64,000 bases of DNA, taken from NCBI GenBank assembly GCA_002363155.1, contig DEWH01000017.1, positions 143,420 through 207,419 of the forward strand. The letters run 5' to 3'. Positions 50,935 to 57,711 of this stretch are shown here, piece by piece. The notes beneath the pieces are model-generated. The model was not told the origin of the DNA. It ran no database searches and saw only the letters and a list, made by a program, of their open reading frames with translations. Origin of the DNA: Ruminococcaceae bacterium UBA3215 (GTDB taxonomy: Bacteria > Bacillota > Clostridia > Oscillospirales > Ruminococcaceae). The translations under genes and the position numbers were made by a program. Position 1 is the stretch's first letter, and each line of letters begins with the position of its first letter.

Positions 50935-51945
50935 ATGAGGTCGTTTAAGAAACTTTTATCGCTATTTCTTGCGGGAGTGATAGCCGTAACATCAATGGTT
51001 TGCTGCGCCGTGACGGCTTCCGCGTACGATGACTTCGGCGACAACGATGATCTGTACGCATACTACAAGGAAACAAAAGACACGGTTTATATCTATCTTG
51101 CGGGCATGACAGAGTCGAAAATGAAAAATATCTACGGCAAGGATTACGAAACGCTGACCATGACTTTCAGCTACAAGTCAGCCCCGCTTTATCTGAAATA
51201 TGTCGGCAAACCGCAGCTTATCACCTCTTCTTTCAAAGGAAACGATATCGCGTACTTCATAAAAGACGGATATTACAAGAAAAATGCCAGCAGCTATACA
51301 TTCGTTTTCGAGATACAGAACAAGTACGGCGTGGTAAAAACGCTTAAAAACAGCTCTTCCGTCAATGTCCAGCTTTATGCAGGCAAGCTCAAGAAGGAAG
51401 TTTACTACAACAACACCAAAAGCATAAAAGTTAATTTCTATCAGAGCGAAAAGGATATAAAGAGCATCACCGCCTACACTTTATCGAGCATTCCGAACCA
51501 GACATACACCGGCAGCGCAATAAAGCCGAAGGTAAAGCTTACAAAGGGCATCGCCGCTCTCGTCCAAGGAACGGATTACACCGTAACTTACAAGAATAAC
51601 ACAAAGATCGGTATAGCAACGGTAACTCTCAAGGGCAAGGGCAAGTACACCGGAGAAATGACCAAGTCGTTCAAGATACTCCCCGCAAAGACGACACTGT
51701 CGGCAAAACGCAGCGGTGCGAAATACAAGCTCTCGTGGACTGCGGTAAAGGGCATTGACAAGTACCAGGTATATGTTTCCGCAGACGGCGGGAAAACATT
51801 CTCAAAGACAACCATAGGCGGTTCCGAGACTTCGGGTTCGCTCAGTCTCGATACAGACAACACATACGTTTTCAAGATCCGTTCTTACAAGAAAGTCGGA
51901 AAGAAGACATATTACAGCGAGTTCTCAAATTCAGTCACGGTATAA
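50935..51945 (+). CDS. secreted protein with Ig-like and fibronectin-like domains
   Basis: 336 residues. Signal peptide at 1-32 (KKLLSLFLAGVIAVTSMVCCAVTASA). Residues ~33-175 are Tyr/Lys-rich beta sequence (YYKETKDTVYIYLAG). Residues ~180-250 are a clostridial Ig-like domain (IPNQTYTGSAIKPKVKLTKG, YTVTYKNNTKIGIATVTLKGKG). The last ~85 form a fibronectin-III-like domain (KYKLSWTAVKGIDKYQVYVS, TYVFKIRSYKKVGKKTYYSEFS). It has no anchor motif I can see. It probably acts in the envelope or outside the cell. Confidence 0.85.
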   Translation: MRSFKKLLSLFLAGVIAVTSMVCCAVTASAYDDFGDNDDLYAYYKETKDTVYIYLAGMTESKMKNIYGKDYETLTMTFSYKSAPLYLKYVGKPQLITSSFKGNDIAYFIKDGYYKKNASSYTFVFEIQNKYGVVKTLKNSSSVNVQLYAGKLKKEVYYNNTKSIKVNFYQSEKDIKSITAYTLSSIPNQTYTGSAIKPKVKLTKGIAALVQGTDYTVTYKNNTKIGIATVTLKGKGKYTGEMTKSFKILPAKTTLSAKRSGAKYKLSWTAVKGIDKYQVYVSADGGKTFSKTTIGGSETSGSLSLDTDNTYVFKIRSYKKVGKKTYYSEFSNSVTV

Positions 51946-51951
51946 ACGAAA

Positions 51952-51973
51952 AGCACCGGTTCACACCGGTGCT
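51952..51973. terminator. bidirectional terminator between convergent secreted-protein genes
   Basis: AGCACCGGT pairs with ACCGGTGCT around a 4-base loop, with TTTTTT after it on the plus strand and TTTTCG on the minus strand. It serves both genes. Confidence 0.88.
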
Positions 51974-51989
51974 TTTTTCATTGAAGCAT

Positions 51990-52577
51990 CTATTGTTTTT
52001 CCCAGTATTTTATGCCGGAATCGGGAACAAATAACGTCCGTATATACCCGTCCTTTGAAAGCACCGCGAAGTACCCCGTCTCCTTGTCAAAGTACAGCTT
52101 GTCGCCGTCGGACTCGGTCTTGTGGAGCACATTTGCCGACCCGGATCTGATAAGCTCGTTTGCAAGCGTGAGATATTCAGCCTGCGTGATATCGCCGAAT
52201 TCGGCGCTGTGCTTTTTATAGTGCTCGTCGTAAAGGCTTTTGGTGCGGAAGGTGTACTTTTTTGCATTTGCTTTCACAGTCACCCTGCATTTCAGCGAAA
52301 CCGAGCCGTGCTTTGCGGTTATCGTAACCGTACCGGCTTTTTTGGCTGTCACAAGCCCCTTGCTGACACTTGCGGTCTTGCTGTTTGAAGATGACCACTT
52401 TATCGTATCTATCGCATTATTCACATAGATCTGGTATTTATCGCCGACAGCGAGGGTGAGTGATGTTTTCGTGAGCTTCGGCGCATTTACCGCCGCGGCT
52501 TCCGTACAGAATGCGGCAAATGACATAACTGCGGCAACAACAACGGTCAGCGCGGTGCATAATAATTTTTTCAGCAT
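51990..52577 (-). CDS. secreted Big2 (bacterial Ig-like) protein
   Basis: 195 residues. Signal peptide at about 1-28 (KKLLCTALTVVVAAVMSFAAFCTEAAA). One Big_2 domain covers ~33-102 (LTKTSLTLAVGDKYQIYV, IKWSSSNSKTASVSKGLVTAKKAGTVTITAKHG). The C-terminal ~90 residues are alpha/beta with no known motif (YLTLANELIRSGSANVLHK). Short and unanchored, it is probably released. Confidence 0.85.
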   Translation of the reverse strand: MLKKLLCTALTVVVAAVMSFAAFCTEAAAVNAPKLTKTSLTLAVGDKYQIYVNNAIDTIKWSSSNSKTASVSKGLVTAKKAGTVTITAKHGSVSLKCRVTVKANAKKYTFRTKSLYDEHYKKHSAEFGDITQAEYLTLANELIRSGSANVLHKTESDGDKLYFDKETGYFAVLSKDGYIRTLFVPDSGIKYWEKQ

Positions 52578-52608
52578 GACACAGAACTCCTTTATTATGA
52601 TTTATGTC

Positions 52609-52637
52609 AGTATATCAGAAAATAATATCATTGTCAA
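52609..52637 (-). promoter_or_regulatory. promoter of the Big2 protein gene
   Basis: TTGACA, 17 bases, TATACT on the minus strand, with an AAGGAG ribosome site before the ATG at 52577. Confidence 0.82.
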
Positions 52638-52761
52638 CAGATATAAATAGTGAATAATGCCCTATTCTGAATTATTATTTCAAAAATCCTGCCGTTTGAG
52701 TCTGATTTTAAATGCAATTCGGCAAAATTTTTACTTTTTTTGATTTTTTTGTGAAAACCTA

Positions 52762-52790
52762 TTGCAAAATTCCTGCAAATGTGGTATGAT
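52762..52790 (+). promoter_or_regulatory. gdhA promoter
   Basis: TTGCAA, 17 bases, TATGAT, about 70 bases before the gdhA ATG. Confidence 0.8.
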
Positions 52791-52860
52791 ATTTTCTGTA
52801 AGTTTAAAGCGGAAGAAATTTCCGCATTTCAGCCAACAAAACTACAGGAGGAAACAACCA

Positions 52861-54213
52861 ATGGCACTGAAAAATCAGTATCTCATCGAACTTCTTGAGA
52901 GAGTAAAGAAAAGAAACGCGAATGAACCCGAGTTCATTCAGACAGTAACCGAAGTTTTCGAGTCTATCGAGCCCGTGATCGAAAAGAGACAGGATCTCGT
53001 TGACGCAGGCGTTCTTGAGCGCATCGTTGAGCCTGAGAGACAGATCATGTTCCGCGTTCCGTGGGTTGACGACAACGGCAAGGTTCAGGTAAACCGCGGC
53101 TACAGAGTACAGTTCAACTCCGCTATCGGACCTTACAAGGGCGGTCTCAGATTCGCTCCCAACGTATATATCGGCATCATCAAGTTCCTCGGTTTCGAGC
53201 AGATCTTCAAGAACAGCCTTACTTCCCTTCCTATGGGCGGCGGCAAGGGCGGTTCTGACTTTGACCCCCAGGGCAAGTCTGACGCAGAAGTTATGCGTTT
53301 CTGCCAGAGCTTCATGAGCGAGCTTTACAGACACATCGGTCCGAACCTCGATGTTCCCGCAGGTGATATCGGCGTAGGCGGACGTGAGATCGGCTACCTC
53401 TTCGGTCAGTACAAGAGACTCAAGAATGAGTTCTCCGGCGTTCTCACAGGCAAGGGAATCCAGTACGGCGGCTCCCTCATCAGACCCGAAGCAACAGGCT
53501 ACGGCGCAACATACTACACAGTTGAGATGCTCAAGCACTTCGGCGATGACATCAAGGGCAAGACAGTTGCTATCTCCGGCTTCGGTAACGTTGCATGGGG
53601 CGTTGCACTCAAGGTTACAGAGCTCGGCGGCAAGGTAGTTACTATCTCCGGTCCTGACGGATACATCTACGACAAGGACGGCATCAGCACTCCCGAAAAG
53701 ATCGCTTATATGCTCGAAATGCGTGCTTCCTGCCGCAACAGAGCTCAGGATTACGCTGACAAGTTCGGCGCTGAGTTCCATGCAGGCGAAAAGCCCTGGG
53801 GCGTTAAGGCTGACATCATCATGCCCTGCGCTACACAGAACGAAGTCAACATCGACGAAGCAAAGAAGATCGTTGCAAACGGCGTAAAGTACTATGTAGA
53901 AGTTTCCAACATGCCTACAACAAACGAAGCTATCGCTTACCTCAAGGAGAACGGCGTTATAGTTGCTCCTTCCAAGGCTGTTAATGCCGGCGGTGTTGCA
54001 GTTTCCGGTCTCGAAATGTCCCAGAACTCCATGCGTTACAACTGGACAGCTGAAGAAGTTGACGAAAAGCTCAAGAGCATCATGAAGAACATCTTTGAAG
54101 CTTCCGTAAAGGCTGCCAATGAATACGGCCTCGGCGATGACCTCGTTGCAGGCGCTAACATCGCAGGCTTCCTCAAGGTCGCTGAAGCTATGAAGGCTCA
54201 GGGCGTGGTTTGA
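52861..54213 (+). CDS. gdhA: glutamate dehydrogenase
   Basis: 450 residues from the ATG at 52861 with ACAGGAGG upstream. Family signatures: PYKGGLRFAPNVYIGIIKFLGFEQIFKN with the catalytic Lys, LPMGGGKGGSDFDP, GDIGVGGREIGYL, and a Rossmann part with AISGFGNVAWGVALK. Length and sequence match the hexameric NADP-type enzyme used for ammonium assimilation. Codon use is strongly biased toward a small set compared with neighbours, which suggests very high expression. Confidence 0.96.
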   Translation: MALKNQYLIELLERVKKRNANEPEFIQTVTEVFESIEPVIEKRQDLVDAGVLERIVEPERQIMFRVPWVDDNGKVQVNRGYRVQFNSAIGPYKGGLRFAPNVYIGIIKFLGFEQIFKNSLTSLPMGGGKGGSDFDPQGKSDAEVMRFCQSFMSELYRHIGPNLDVPAGDIGVGGREIGYLFGQYKRLKNEFSGVLTGKGIQYGGSLIRPEATGYGATYYTVEMLKHFGDDIKGKTVAISGFGNVAWGVALKVTELGGKVVTISGPDGYIYDKDGISTPEKIAYMLEMRASCRNRAQDYADKFGAEFHAGEKPWGVKADIIMPCATQNEVNIDEAKKIVANGVKYYVEVSNMPTTNEAIAYLKENGVIVAPSKAVNAGGVAVSGLEMSQNSMRYNWTAEEVDEKLKSIMKNIFEASVKAANEYGLGDDLVAGANIAGFLKVAEAMKAQGVV

Positions 54214-54215
54214 TC

Positions 54216-54317
54216 AGCGCCTTCGCGCGTGTCCTACGCGGACGGCGCCAGCCTACTCGGCTGGACCGCGGCGGGGAGCGCCCCGCGGCGAAATGACCGT
54301 AAAACGGAACTTTGAAA
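54216..54317. repeat. GC-rich dispersed repeat block after gdhA
   Basis: CAGCGCCTTCGCGCG, GTCCTACGCGGACGGCGCCAG and CGGCTGGACCGCGGCGG, then CCGTAAAACGGAACTTTGAAA at the right border. That border is repeated inverted at 55431-55451, after the mscS gene. GTCCTACGCGGACGGC also occurs, reversed, at 14980-15000. Confidence 0.65.
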
Positions 54318-54343
54318 GTCCGCAAACAGACCCATATACAGAC

Positions 54344-54378
54344 AAAATCGGCAGTCACTAACGGCTGCCGATTTTTTT
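54344..54378 (+). terminator. gdhA terminator
   Basis: AAAATCGGCAG pairs with CTGCCGATTTT around a 10-base loop, followed by TTTGTG. It lies past the repeat block, 130 bases after the gdhA stop. Confidence 0.85.
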
Positions 54379-54386
54379 GTGAACTC

Positions 54387-54415
54387 TTGCAATTCTTTCC
54401 GGGATATGTTATGAT
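54387..54415 (+). promoter_or_regulatory. mscS-type channel promoter
   Basis: TTGCAA, 17 bases, TATGAT, right after the gdhA terminator. Confidence 0.78.
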
Positions 54416-54445
54416 AGAAAAAGACCTATACGAAAGGAAATGCCA

Positions 54446-55381
54446 ATGATGATAAAACTGCTTGCCGCAGCCGTCACAGAAGCGGCAGAGACCGCTGCTC
54501 CGCTCGAAGATATAAAGGAAACCTTAACTAATACGCTCGGTGAAGATCTCGTCGAGAATGTAAGCGGAATGAACAAAATGCTGAATGATATCTGGCAGGG
54601 CTTTCTCGAAAAGCTCCCGACTATCATATTTGCTATAATACTGCTGATTATAGGGATATTCCTGTCCAAGCTTACCGTAAAGCTCATGGGCAAGGCACTC
54701 GACAAATCCAAGCTCGATCTCACGATCAATCACTTCATAAAATCCGCGCTCAAGATCGTACTGTATGTTATACTGATAACCGTGATACTCACGCTTCTCG
54801 GAGTGCCGACAACATCTATAATCACAGTCATCGGTACCGCCGGTGTATCTATCGGTCTTGCGCTCCAGAACAGCCTCTCCAATATTGCGGGCGGATTCCT
54901 TATACTTATCGCCAAGCCCTTCAAAGTCGGCAACTACATAAGCGTTTCCGGAGTTGAAGGCACTGTGGTCAGCATAAATATCCTCTACACAAAGCTGATG
55001 ACACTGGACAACAAAGCGATATATATACCAAACGGAAATGCGTCCAACGCAGTGCTGATAAATGTTACGGAAGCCGATCTCCGACGTGTTGACAACGTGT
55101 TTTCGATATCCTACGACGCGGATTACAGGAAGGCTGTCGGCGCTATCTACAAGGCGCTCAAAAAGATACCGCAGGTACTTGAGACTGACGGACACAAGCC
55201 CTTTGTCCGTATGTGCGCACACAGCGCAAGCAGTATAGATATTCAGGTGCGCGTGTGGTGCAAGACATCTGATTACTGGGACGTTTACTTCGATATGATC
55301 GAGCATATCCGTATGCAGTTCATTGAGGAAGATATCGAGATACCGTATCAGCAGATCGACGTACACATGAAAGAAAATTAA
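54446..55381 (+). CDS. MscS-type mechanosensitive channel
   Basis: 311 residues from ATG 54446; an ATG six bases earlier is too near the GAAAGGA ribosome site. Three membrane helices: about 57-80 (TIIFAIILLIIGIFLSKLTV), 97-120, and the pore helix TM3 (TAGVSIGLALQNSLSNIAGGFLILIAKPF) with its Gly/Ala pattern. The soluble MscS beta/alpha domains follow (GVEGTVVSINILYTKLMTLDN, IPNGNASNAVLINVT). It releases solutes on hypo-osmotic shock. The N-terminal ~55 residues are acidic and outside the usual core. Confidence 0.93.
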   Translation: MMIKLLAAAVTEAAETAAPLEDIKETLTNTLGEDLVENVSGMNKMLNDIWQGFLEKLPTIIFAIILLIIGIFLSKLTVKLMGKALDKSKLDLTINHFIKSALKIVLYVILITVILTLLGVPTTSIITVIGTAGVSIGLALQNSLSNIAGGFLILIAKPFKVGNYISVSGVEGTVVSINILYTKLMTLDNKAIYIPNGNASNAVLINVTEADLRRVDNVFSISYDADYRKAVGAIYKALKKIPQVLETDGHKPFVRMCAHSASSIDIQVRVWCKTSDYWDVYFDMIEHIRMQFIEEDIEIPYQQIDVHMKEN

Positions 55382-55384
55382 AAC

Positions 55385-55410
55385 AACCCGCAGTCACAAG
55401 GCTGCGGGTT
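55385..55410 (+). terminator. terminator of the channel gene
   Basis: AACCCGCAG pairs with CTGCGGGTT around an 8-base loop, followed by TGCTTG. The T-tract is poor. Confidence 0.7.
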
Positions 55411-55430
55411 TGCTTGATCTATGCAGTATG

Positions 55431-55582
55431 TTTCAAAGTTCCGTTTTACGGGATCAGTTTAGGGGGTCCAGGTCACGGCAGGAAGCCGTGAGTAGGCTGC
55501 CAAAAGGCACGCACGATGCGTGCATATAGAGCAGCCGAAGCAGCCCCCCGTCTCTTAAAGTCTCTTAAAACAATCTCTCAAT
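55431..55582. repeat. GC-rich dispersed repeat block after the channel gene
   Basis: The left border TTTCAAAGTTCCGTTTTACG is the inverse of 54297-54317. Then TTTAGGGGGTCCAG (reverse of the CTGGACCCCCTAAA end at 59954), GGCTGCCAAAAGGCACGCACG/ATGCGTGC palindromes and CCGTCTCTTAAAGTCTCTTAAAA, whose reverse resembles the 10-bp array at 63837. It thus joins parts of three repeat families in one block. Confidence 0.65.
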
Positions 55583-55790
55583 CCTTACCAAAGTCCTCTA
55601 CCTCTATATCTGCCGGTGCGTCGATCTCTTTTCCGACGTAGCCGCCATTCTTGCGCCGCTGTTTCACGCACTCGGTAAGCAGGTACTCGATCTGACCGTT
55701 GACGGAGCGGAAATCGTCCTCCGCCCATACAGCAAGATCATTGTACAGCTTTTCGGAAAGTCTGAGGGGGACTTGCTTCTTAGCGCCCAT
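55578..55790 (-). CDS. Arc-type ribbon-helix-helix DNA-binding protein
   Basis: 70 residues. The N-terminal part QVPLRLSEKLYNDLAVWAEDDFRSVNGQIEYLLTECVKQRR is a typical ribbon-helix-helix: one strand and two helices, dimer-forming. The last ~25 residues are acidic (IDAPADIEVEDFGKD). The ATG overlaps the SPFH stop as TAATG. Small RHH partners downstream of SPFH genes recur in clostridia. The twin palindromes over the operon promoter are a good candidate for its operator. Confidence 0.88.
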   Translation of the reverse strand: MGAKKQVPLRLSEKLYNDLAVWAEDDFRSVNGQIEYLLTECVKQRRKNGGYVGKEIDAPADIEVEDFGKD

Positions 55791-56833
55791 TAATATAAGC
55801 TCCCGGAGTTGACTACGGGCTGTGCATCGTGGTTGCCGCAGAGAACTACCAGCAGGTTGGAGACCATTACAGCCTTGCGCTCGTCGTCAAGCTCGACAAC
55901 GTTCTTCCTGCTCAGTTCCTCAAGCGCCATTTCCACCATACCGACTGCGCCGTCAACTATCAGCTTTCTTGCGTCAACGACCGCAGAAGCCTGCTGTCTT
56001 TGCAGCATAGCGGCAGCTATCTCCGGTGCATACGCAAGGTATGTTATTCTCGCGTCAACTATTTCAAGTCCCGCGTCCTTTACTCTTTCCTGTATCTCGC
56101 ACTTGATACGGTTCGCTACGACATCGCTTGAGCCGCGCAGGCTTCCCTCGTCCGCAACTCCGTCGCCCGTGGTGTCAACATTCGGTGCCACATCGTAAGG
56201 ATAGAGCCTTACAACATTACGCAGTGCCGTGTCACACTGAAGTGAAAGATATTCCTTGTAGTTGTCAACGCTGAATACAGCTTTCGCGGTGTCAACTACC
56301 CTCCACATGACCGCAATTCCTATCTCCACCGGGTTGCCGAGACAGTCGTTTATCTTCTGCTTTGCGTTGTCAAGGGTCATTATCTTGAGGGAAATGCGCT
56401 TGTCAACAGTCGATACGGCGGAAATGGTTATATCGCCGGCACCGGCTTTCAGAAGTGCCGCCGCGGGACCGCTTCCCTGACCTACATCTCCGCTCTGACG
56501 GAGCTTTGTTCCGGCTGCGGGATTTACCGCCGAGCAGAACGGGTTCACATAGTAGAAGCCGTCGCCTTTAAGCGTGCCGACATACTTTCCGAACAGCGTG
56601 AGAACAAGGGCTTCCTGGGGTTTGAGTACGCGGAGCCCGCAGAAGGGGAACCAGCCTATGAACATCCAGATGCCGGACACGATCAGCGTCAGTACCCATA
56701 TTGCGCCGCCCTGTTCCGCGTCTGTCTTTATGATGCTCATAATGAACAGCACTATCGCCGCGATGTACAGCAGTATAGTAAATATAAGCACTGCCATACC
56801 GTTCTTTTTGGTTGTGTAGATCTTTTCTGTCAT
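55790..56833 (-). CDS. SPFH-domain membrane protein with RHH partner
   Basis: 347 residues. Two N-terminal membrane helices (about 12-35 and 43-66: VLIFTILLYIAAIVLFIMSI and WVLTLIVSGIWMFIGWFPFC). The SPFH domain follows (LRVLKPQEALVLTLFGKYVGTLKGDGFYYVNPF, KRISLKIMTLDNAK). Then comes a helical part (ARITYLAYAPEIAAAMLQRQQASAVVDARK). The end (VVELDDERKAVMVSNLLVVLCG) leads straight into the RHH gene. It is distinct in layout from the SPFH protein at 40936. Possible stress-response membrane organiser; the function is unproven. Confidence 0.9.
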   Translation of the reverse strand: MTEKIYTTKKNGMAVLIFTILLYIAAIVLFIMSIIKTDAEQGGAIWVLTLIVSGIWMFIGWFPFCGLRVLKPQEALVLTLFGKYVGTLKGDGFYYVNPFCSAVNPAAGTKLRQSGDVGQGSGPAAALLKAGAGDITISAVSTVDKRISLKIMTLDNAKQKINDCLGNPVEIGIAVMWRVVDTAKAVFSVDNYKEYLSLQCDTALRNVVRLYPYDVAPNVDTTGDGVADEGSLRGSSDVVANRIKCEIQERVKDAGLEIVDARITYLAYAPEIAAAMLQRQQASAVVDARKLIVDGAVGMVEMALEELSRKNVVELDDERKAVMVSNLLVVLCGNHDAQPVVNSGSLY

Positions 56834-56892
56834 TTTAATGCACTCCTTTCGGGCATCTGCCCGTTTTGCTGCTTAGATCAAAGTTTTCTCTT

Positions 56893-56911
56893 TGATATCA
56901 CAATGATATCA
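56893..56911. promoter_or_regulatory. twin TGATATCA operator over the SPFH-RHH promoter
   Basis: Two copies of the palindrome TGATATCA (56893-56900 and 56904-56911), 11 bases apart, one helical turn, overlapping the -10 element. Arc/MetJ-type proteins bind such tandem sites on one DNA face as paired dimers, so the downstream RHH protein may repress its own operon here. Confidence 0.6.
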
Positions 56912-56931
56912 CATTTATTTCGATTTGTCAA
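56903..56931 (-). promoter_or_regulatory. SPFH-RHH promoter
   Basis: TTGACA, 17 bases, TATCAT on the minus strand; the -10 is inside the twin palindrome. Confidence 0.85.
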
Positions 56932-56964
56932 TACCTTTTTTGAAAATTTTTCAAAAATAAAACG

Positions 56965-57003
56965 AAACCGGCGGAGCTGCGCAAATGCAGTCCCGCCGGT
57001 TTT
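56965..57003 (-). terminator. terminator of the zinc-ribbon DUF4190 gene
   Basis: On the minus strand AAACCGGCGG pairs with CCGCCGGTTT (with an inner CTGC/GCAG pair), followed by CGTTTTATTTTTG. It is about 25 bases past the stop codon. Confidence 0.85.
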
Positions 57004-57025
57004 ATACTATATATAATACAATATG

Positions 57026-57553
57026 TTATGAGTTCATATACGGGATAAGCCCTGTCGCCGTTCCCTGCGCCGCACAGCCTAAGCAGCCAATACAGAGCAG
57101 CGTGCTTGCTCCGACAACAAGTCCGATTATGCCGCAGACAAGTCCCGCTACCGCCATACCTTTTCCTGCACCCGCAGGAGTCTTTTTCATGGATACAGCC
57201 GCAAGAATTATCGCGATCAGAGACAGAAGCGCCGTGAACCACTGAATGATCGGGATAAGGCAGCCAAGCACGCCGATAATGCCGAGTACCATTGACGCAA
57301 TGCCCGCTCCGTGACCCGGATTGGGCTGGGGCGGATTTACCGGCGGCTGAATATAGGGATTGTTCTGCACAGGAGGCTGGACGTATGGGGTGTTCTGCAC
57401 AGGGGGCTGGACATACGGGGCATTCTGAACAGGGGGCTGGACGTATGTATTATTCTGCGCAGACGGGTTCTCATTTCCGGAGACAGGAGCTCCGCAGTTT
57501 TCACAGAATTTTGAATCGTCGCGTATCTGCGTACCGCATTTTGGACAAAACAT
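57026..57553 (-). CDS. zinc-ribbon, Pro-rich linker, DUF4190-type membrane protein
   Basis: 175 residues. Zinc ribbon CPKCG and CENCG at the start. A Pro-rich linker has repeats of YVQPPVQNxP (four units, near-identical 30-base steps). Two membrane helices follow: ASMVLGIIGVLGCLIPIIQWFTALLSLIAIILAAV and GMAVAGLVCGIIGLVVGAS, the DUF4190 pattern. Function unknown; such proteins are common in clostridia. Its own promoter lies upstream at 57601. Confidence 0.85.
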   Translation of the reverse strand: MFCPKCGTQIRDDSKFCENCGAPVSGNENPSAQNNTYVQPPVQNAPYVQPPVQNTPYVQPPVQNNPYIQPPVNPPQPNPGHGAGIASMVLGIIGVLGCLIPIIQWFTALLSLIAIILAAVSMKKTPAGAGKGMAVAGLVCGIIGLVVGASTLLCIGCLGCAAQGTATGLIPYMNS

Positions 57554-57600
57554 GATCTTTCTCCTTATAATAATATATATTATATATTATTTCTATCTTT

Positions 57601-57629
57601 ATTGTAGCCTGTTTTGGAATAAAAGTCAA
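57601..57629 (-). promoter_or_regulatory. promoter of the zinc-ribbon DUF4190 gene
   Basis: TTGACT, 17 bases, TACAAT on the minus strand. Confidence 0.78.
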
Positions 57630-57648
57630 TAGTTATATGACTTTTTTC

Positions 57649-57677
57649 TTGATTTACCTGCCCGGATATGATATAAT
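57649..57677 (+). promoter_or_regulatory. tex promoter
   Basis: TTGATT, 17 bases, TATAAT, 35 bases before the tex ATG at 57712. Confidence 0.78.
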
Positions 57678-57711
57678 TATAGGACTACATTTGAAAAACG
57701 GAGAAAATGAA

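Noticed and set aside
52804..53781. 325-codon open frame antisense to gdhA
   Set aside because: It is a mirror of the strongly biased gdhA codons; the translation has no family features and gdhA is certain.
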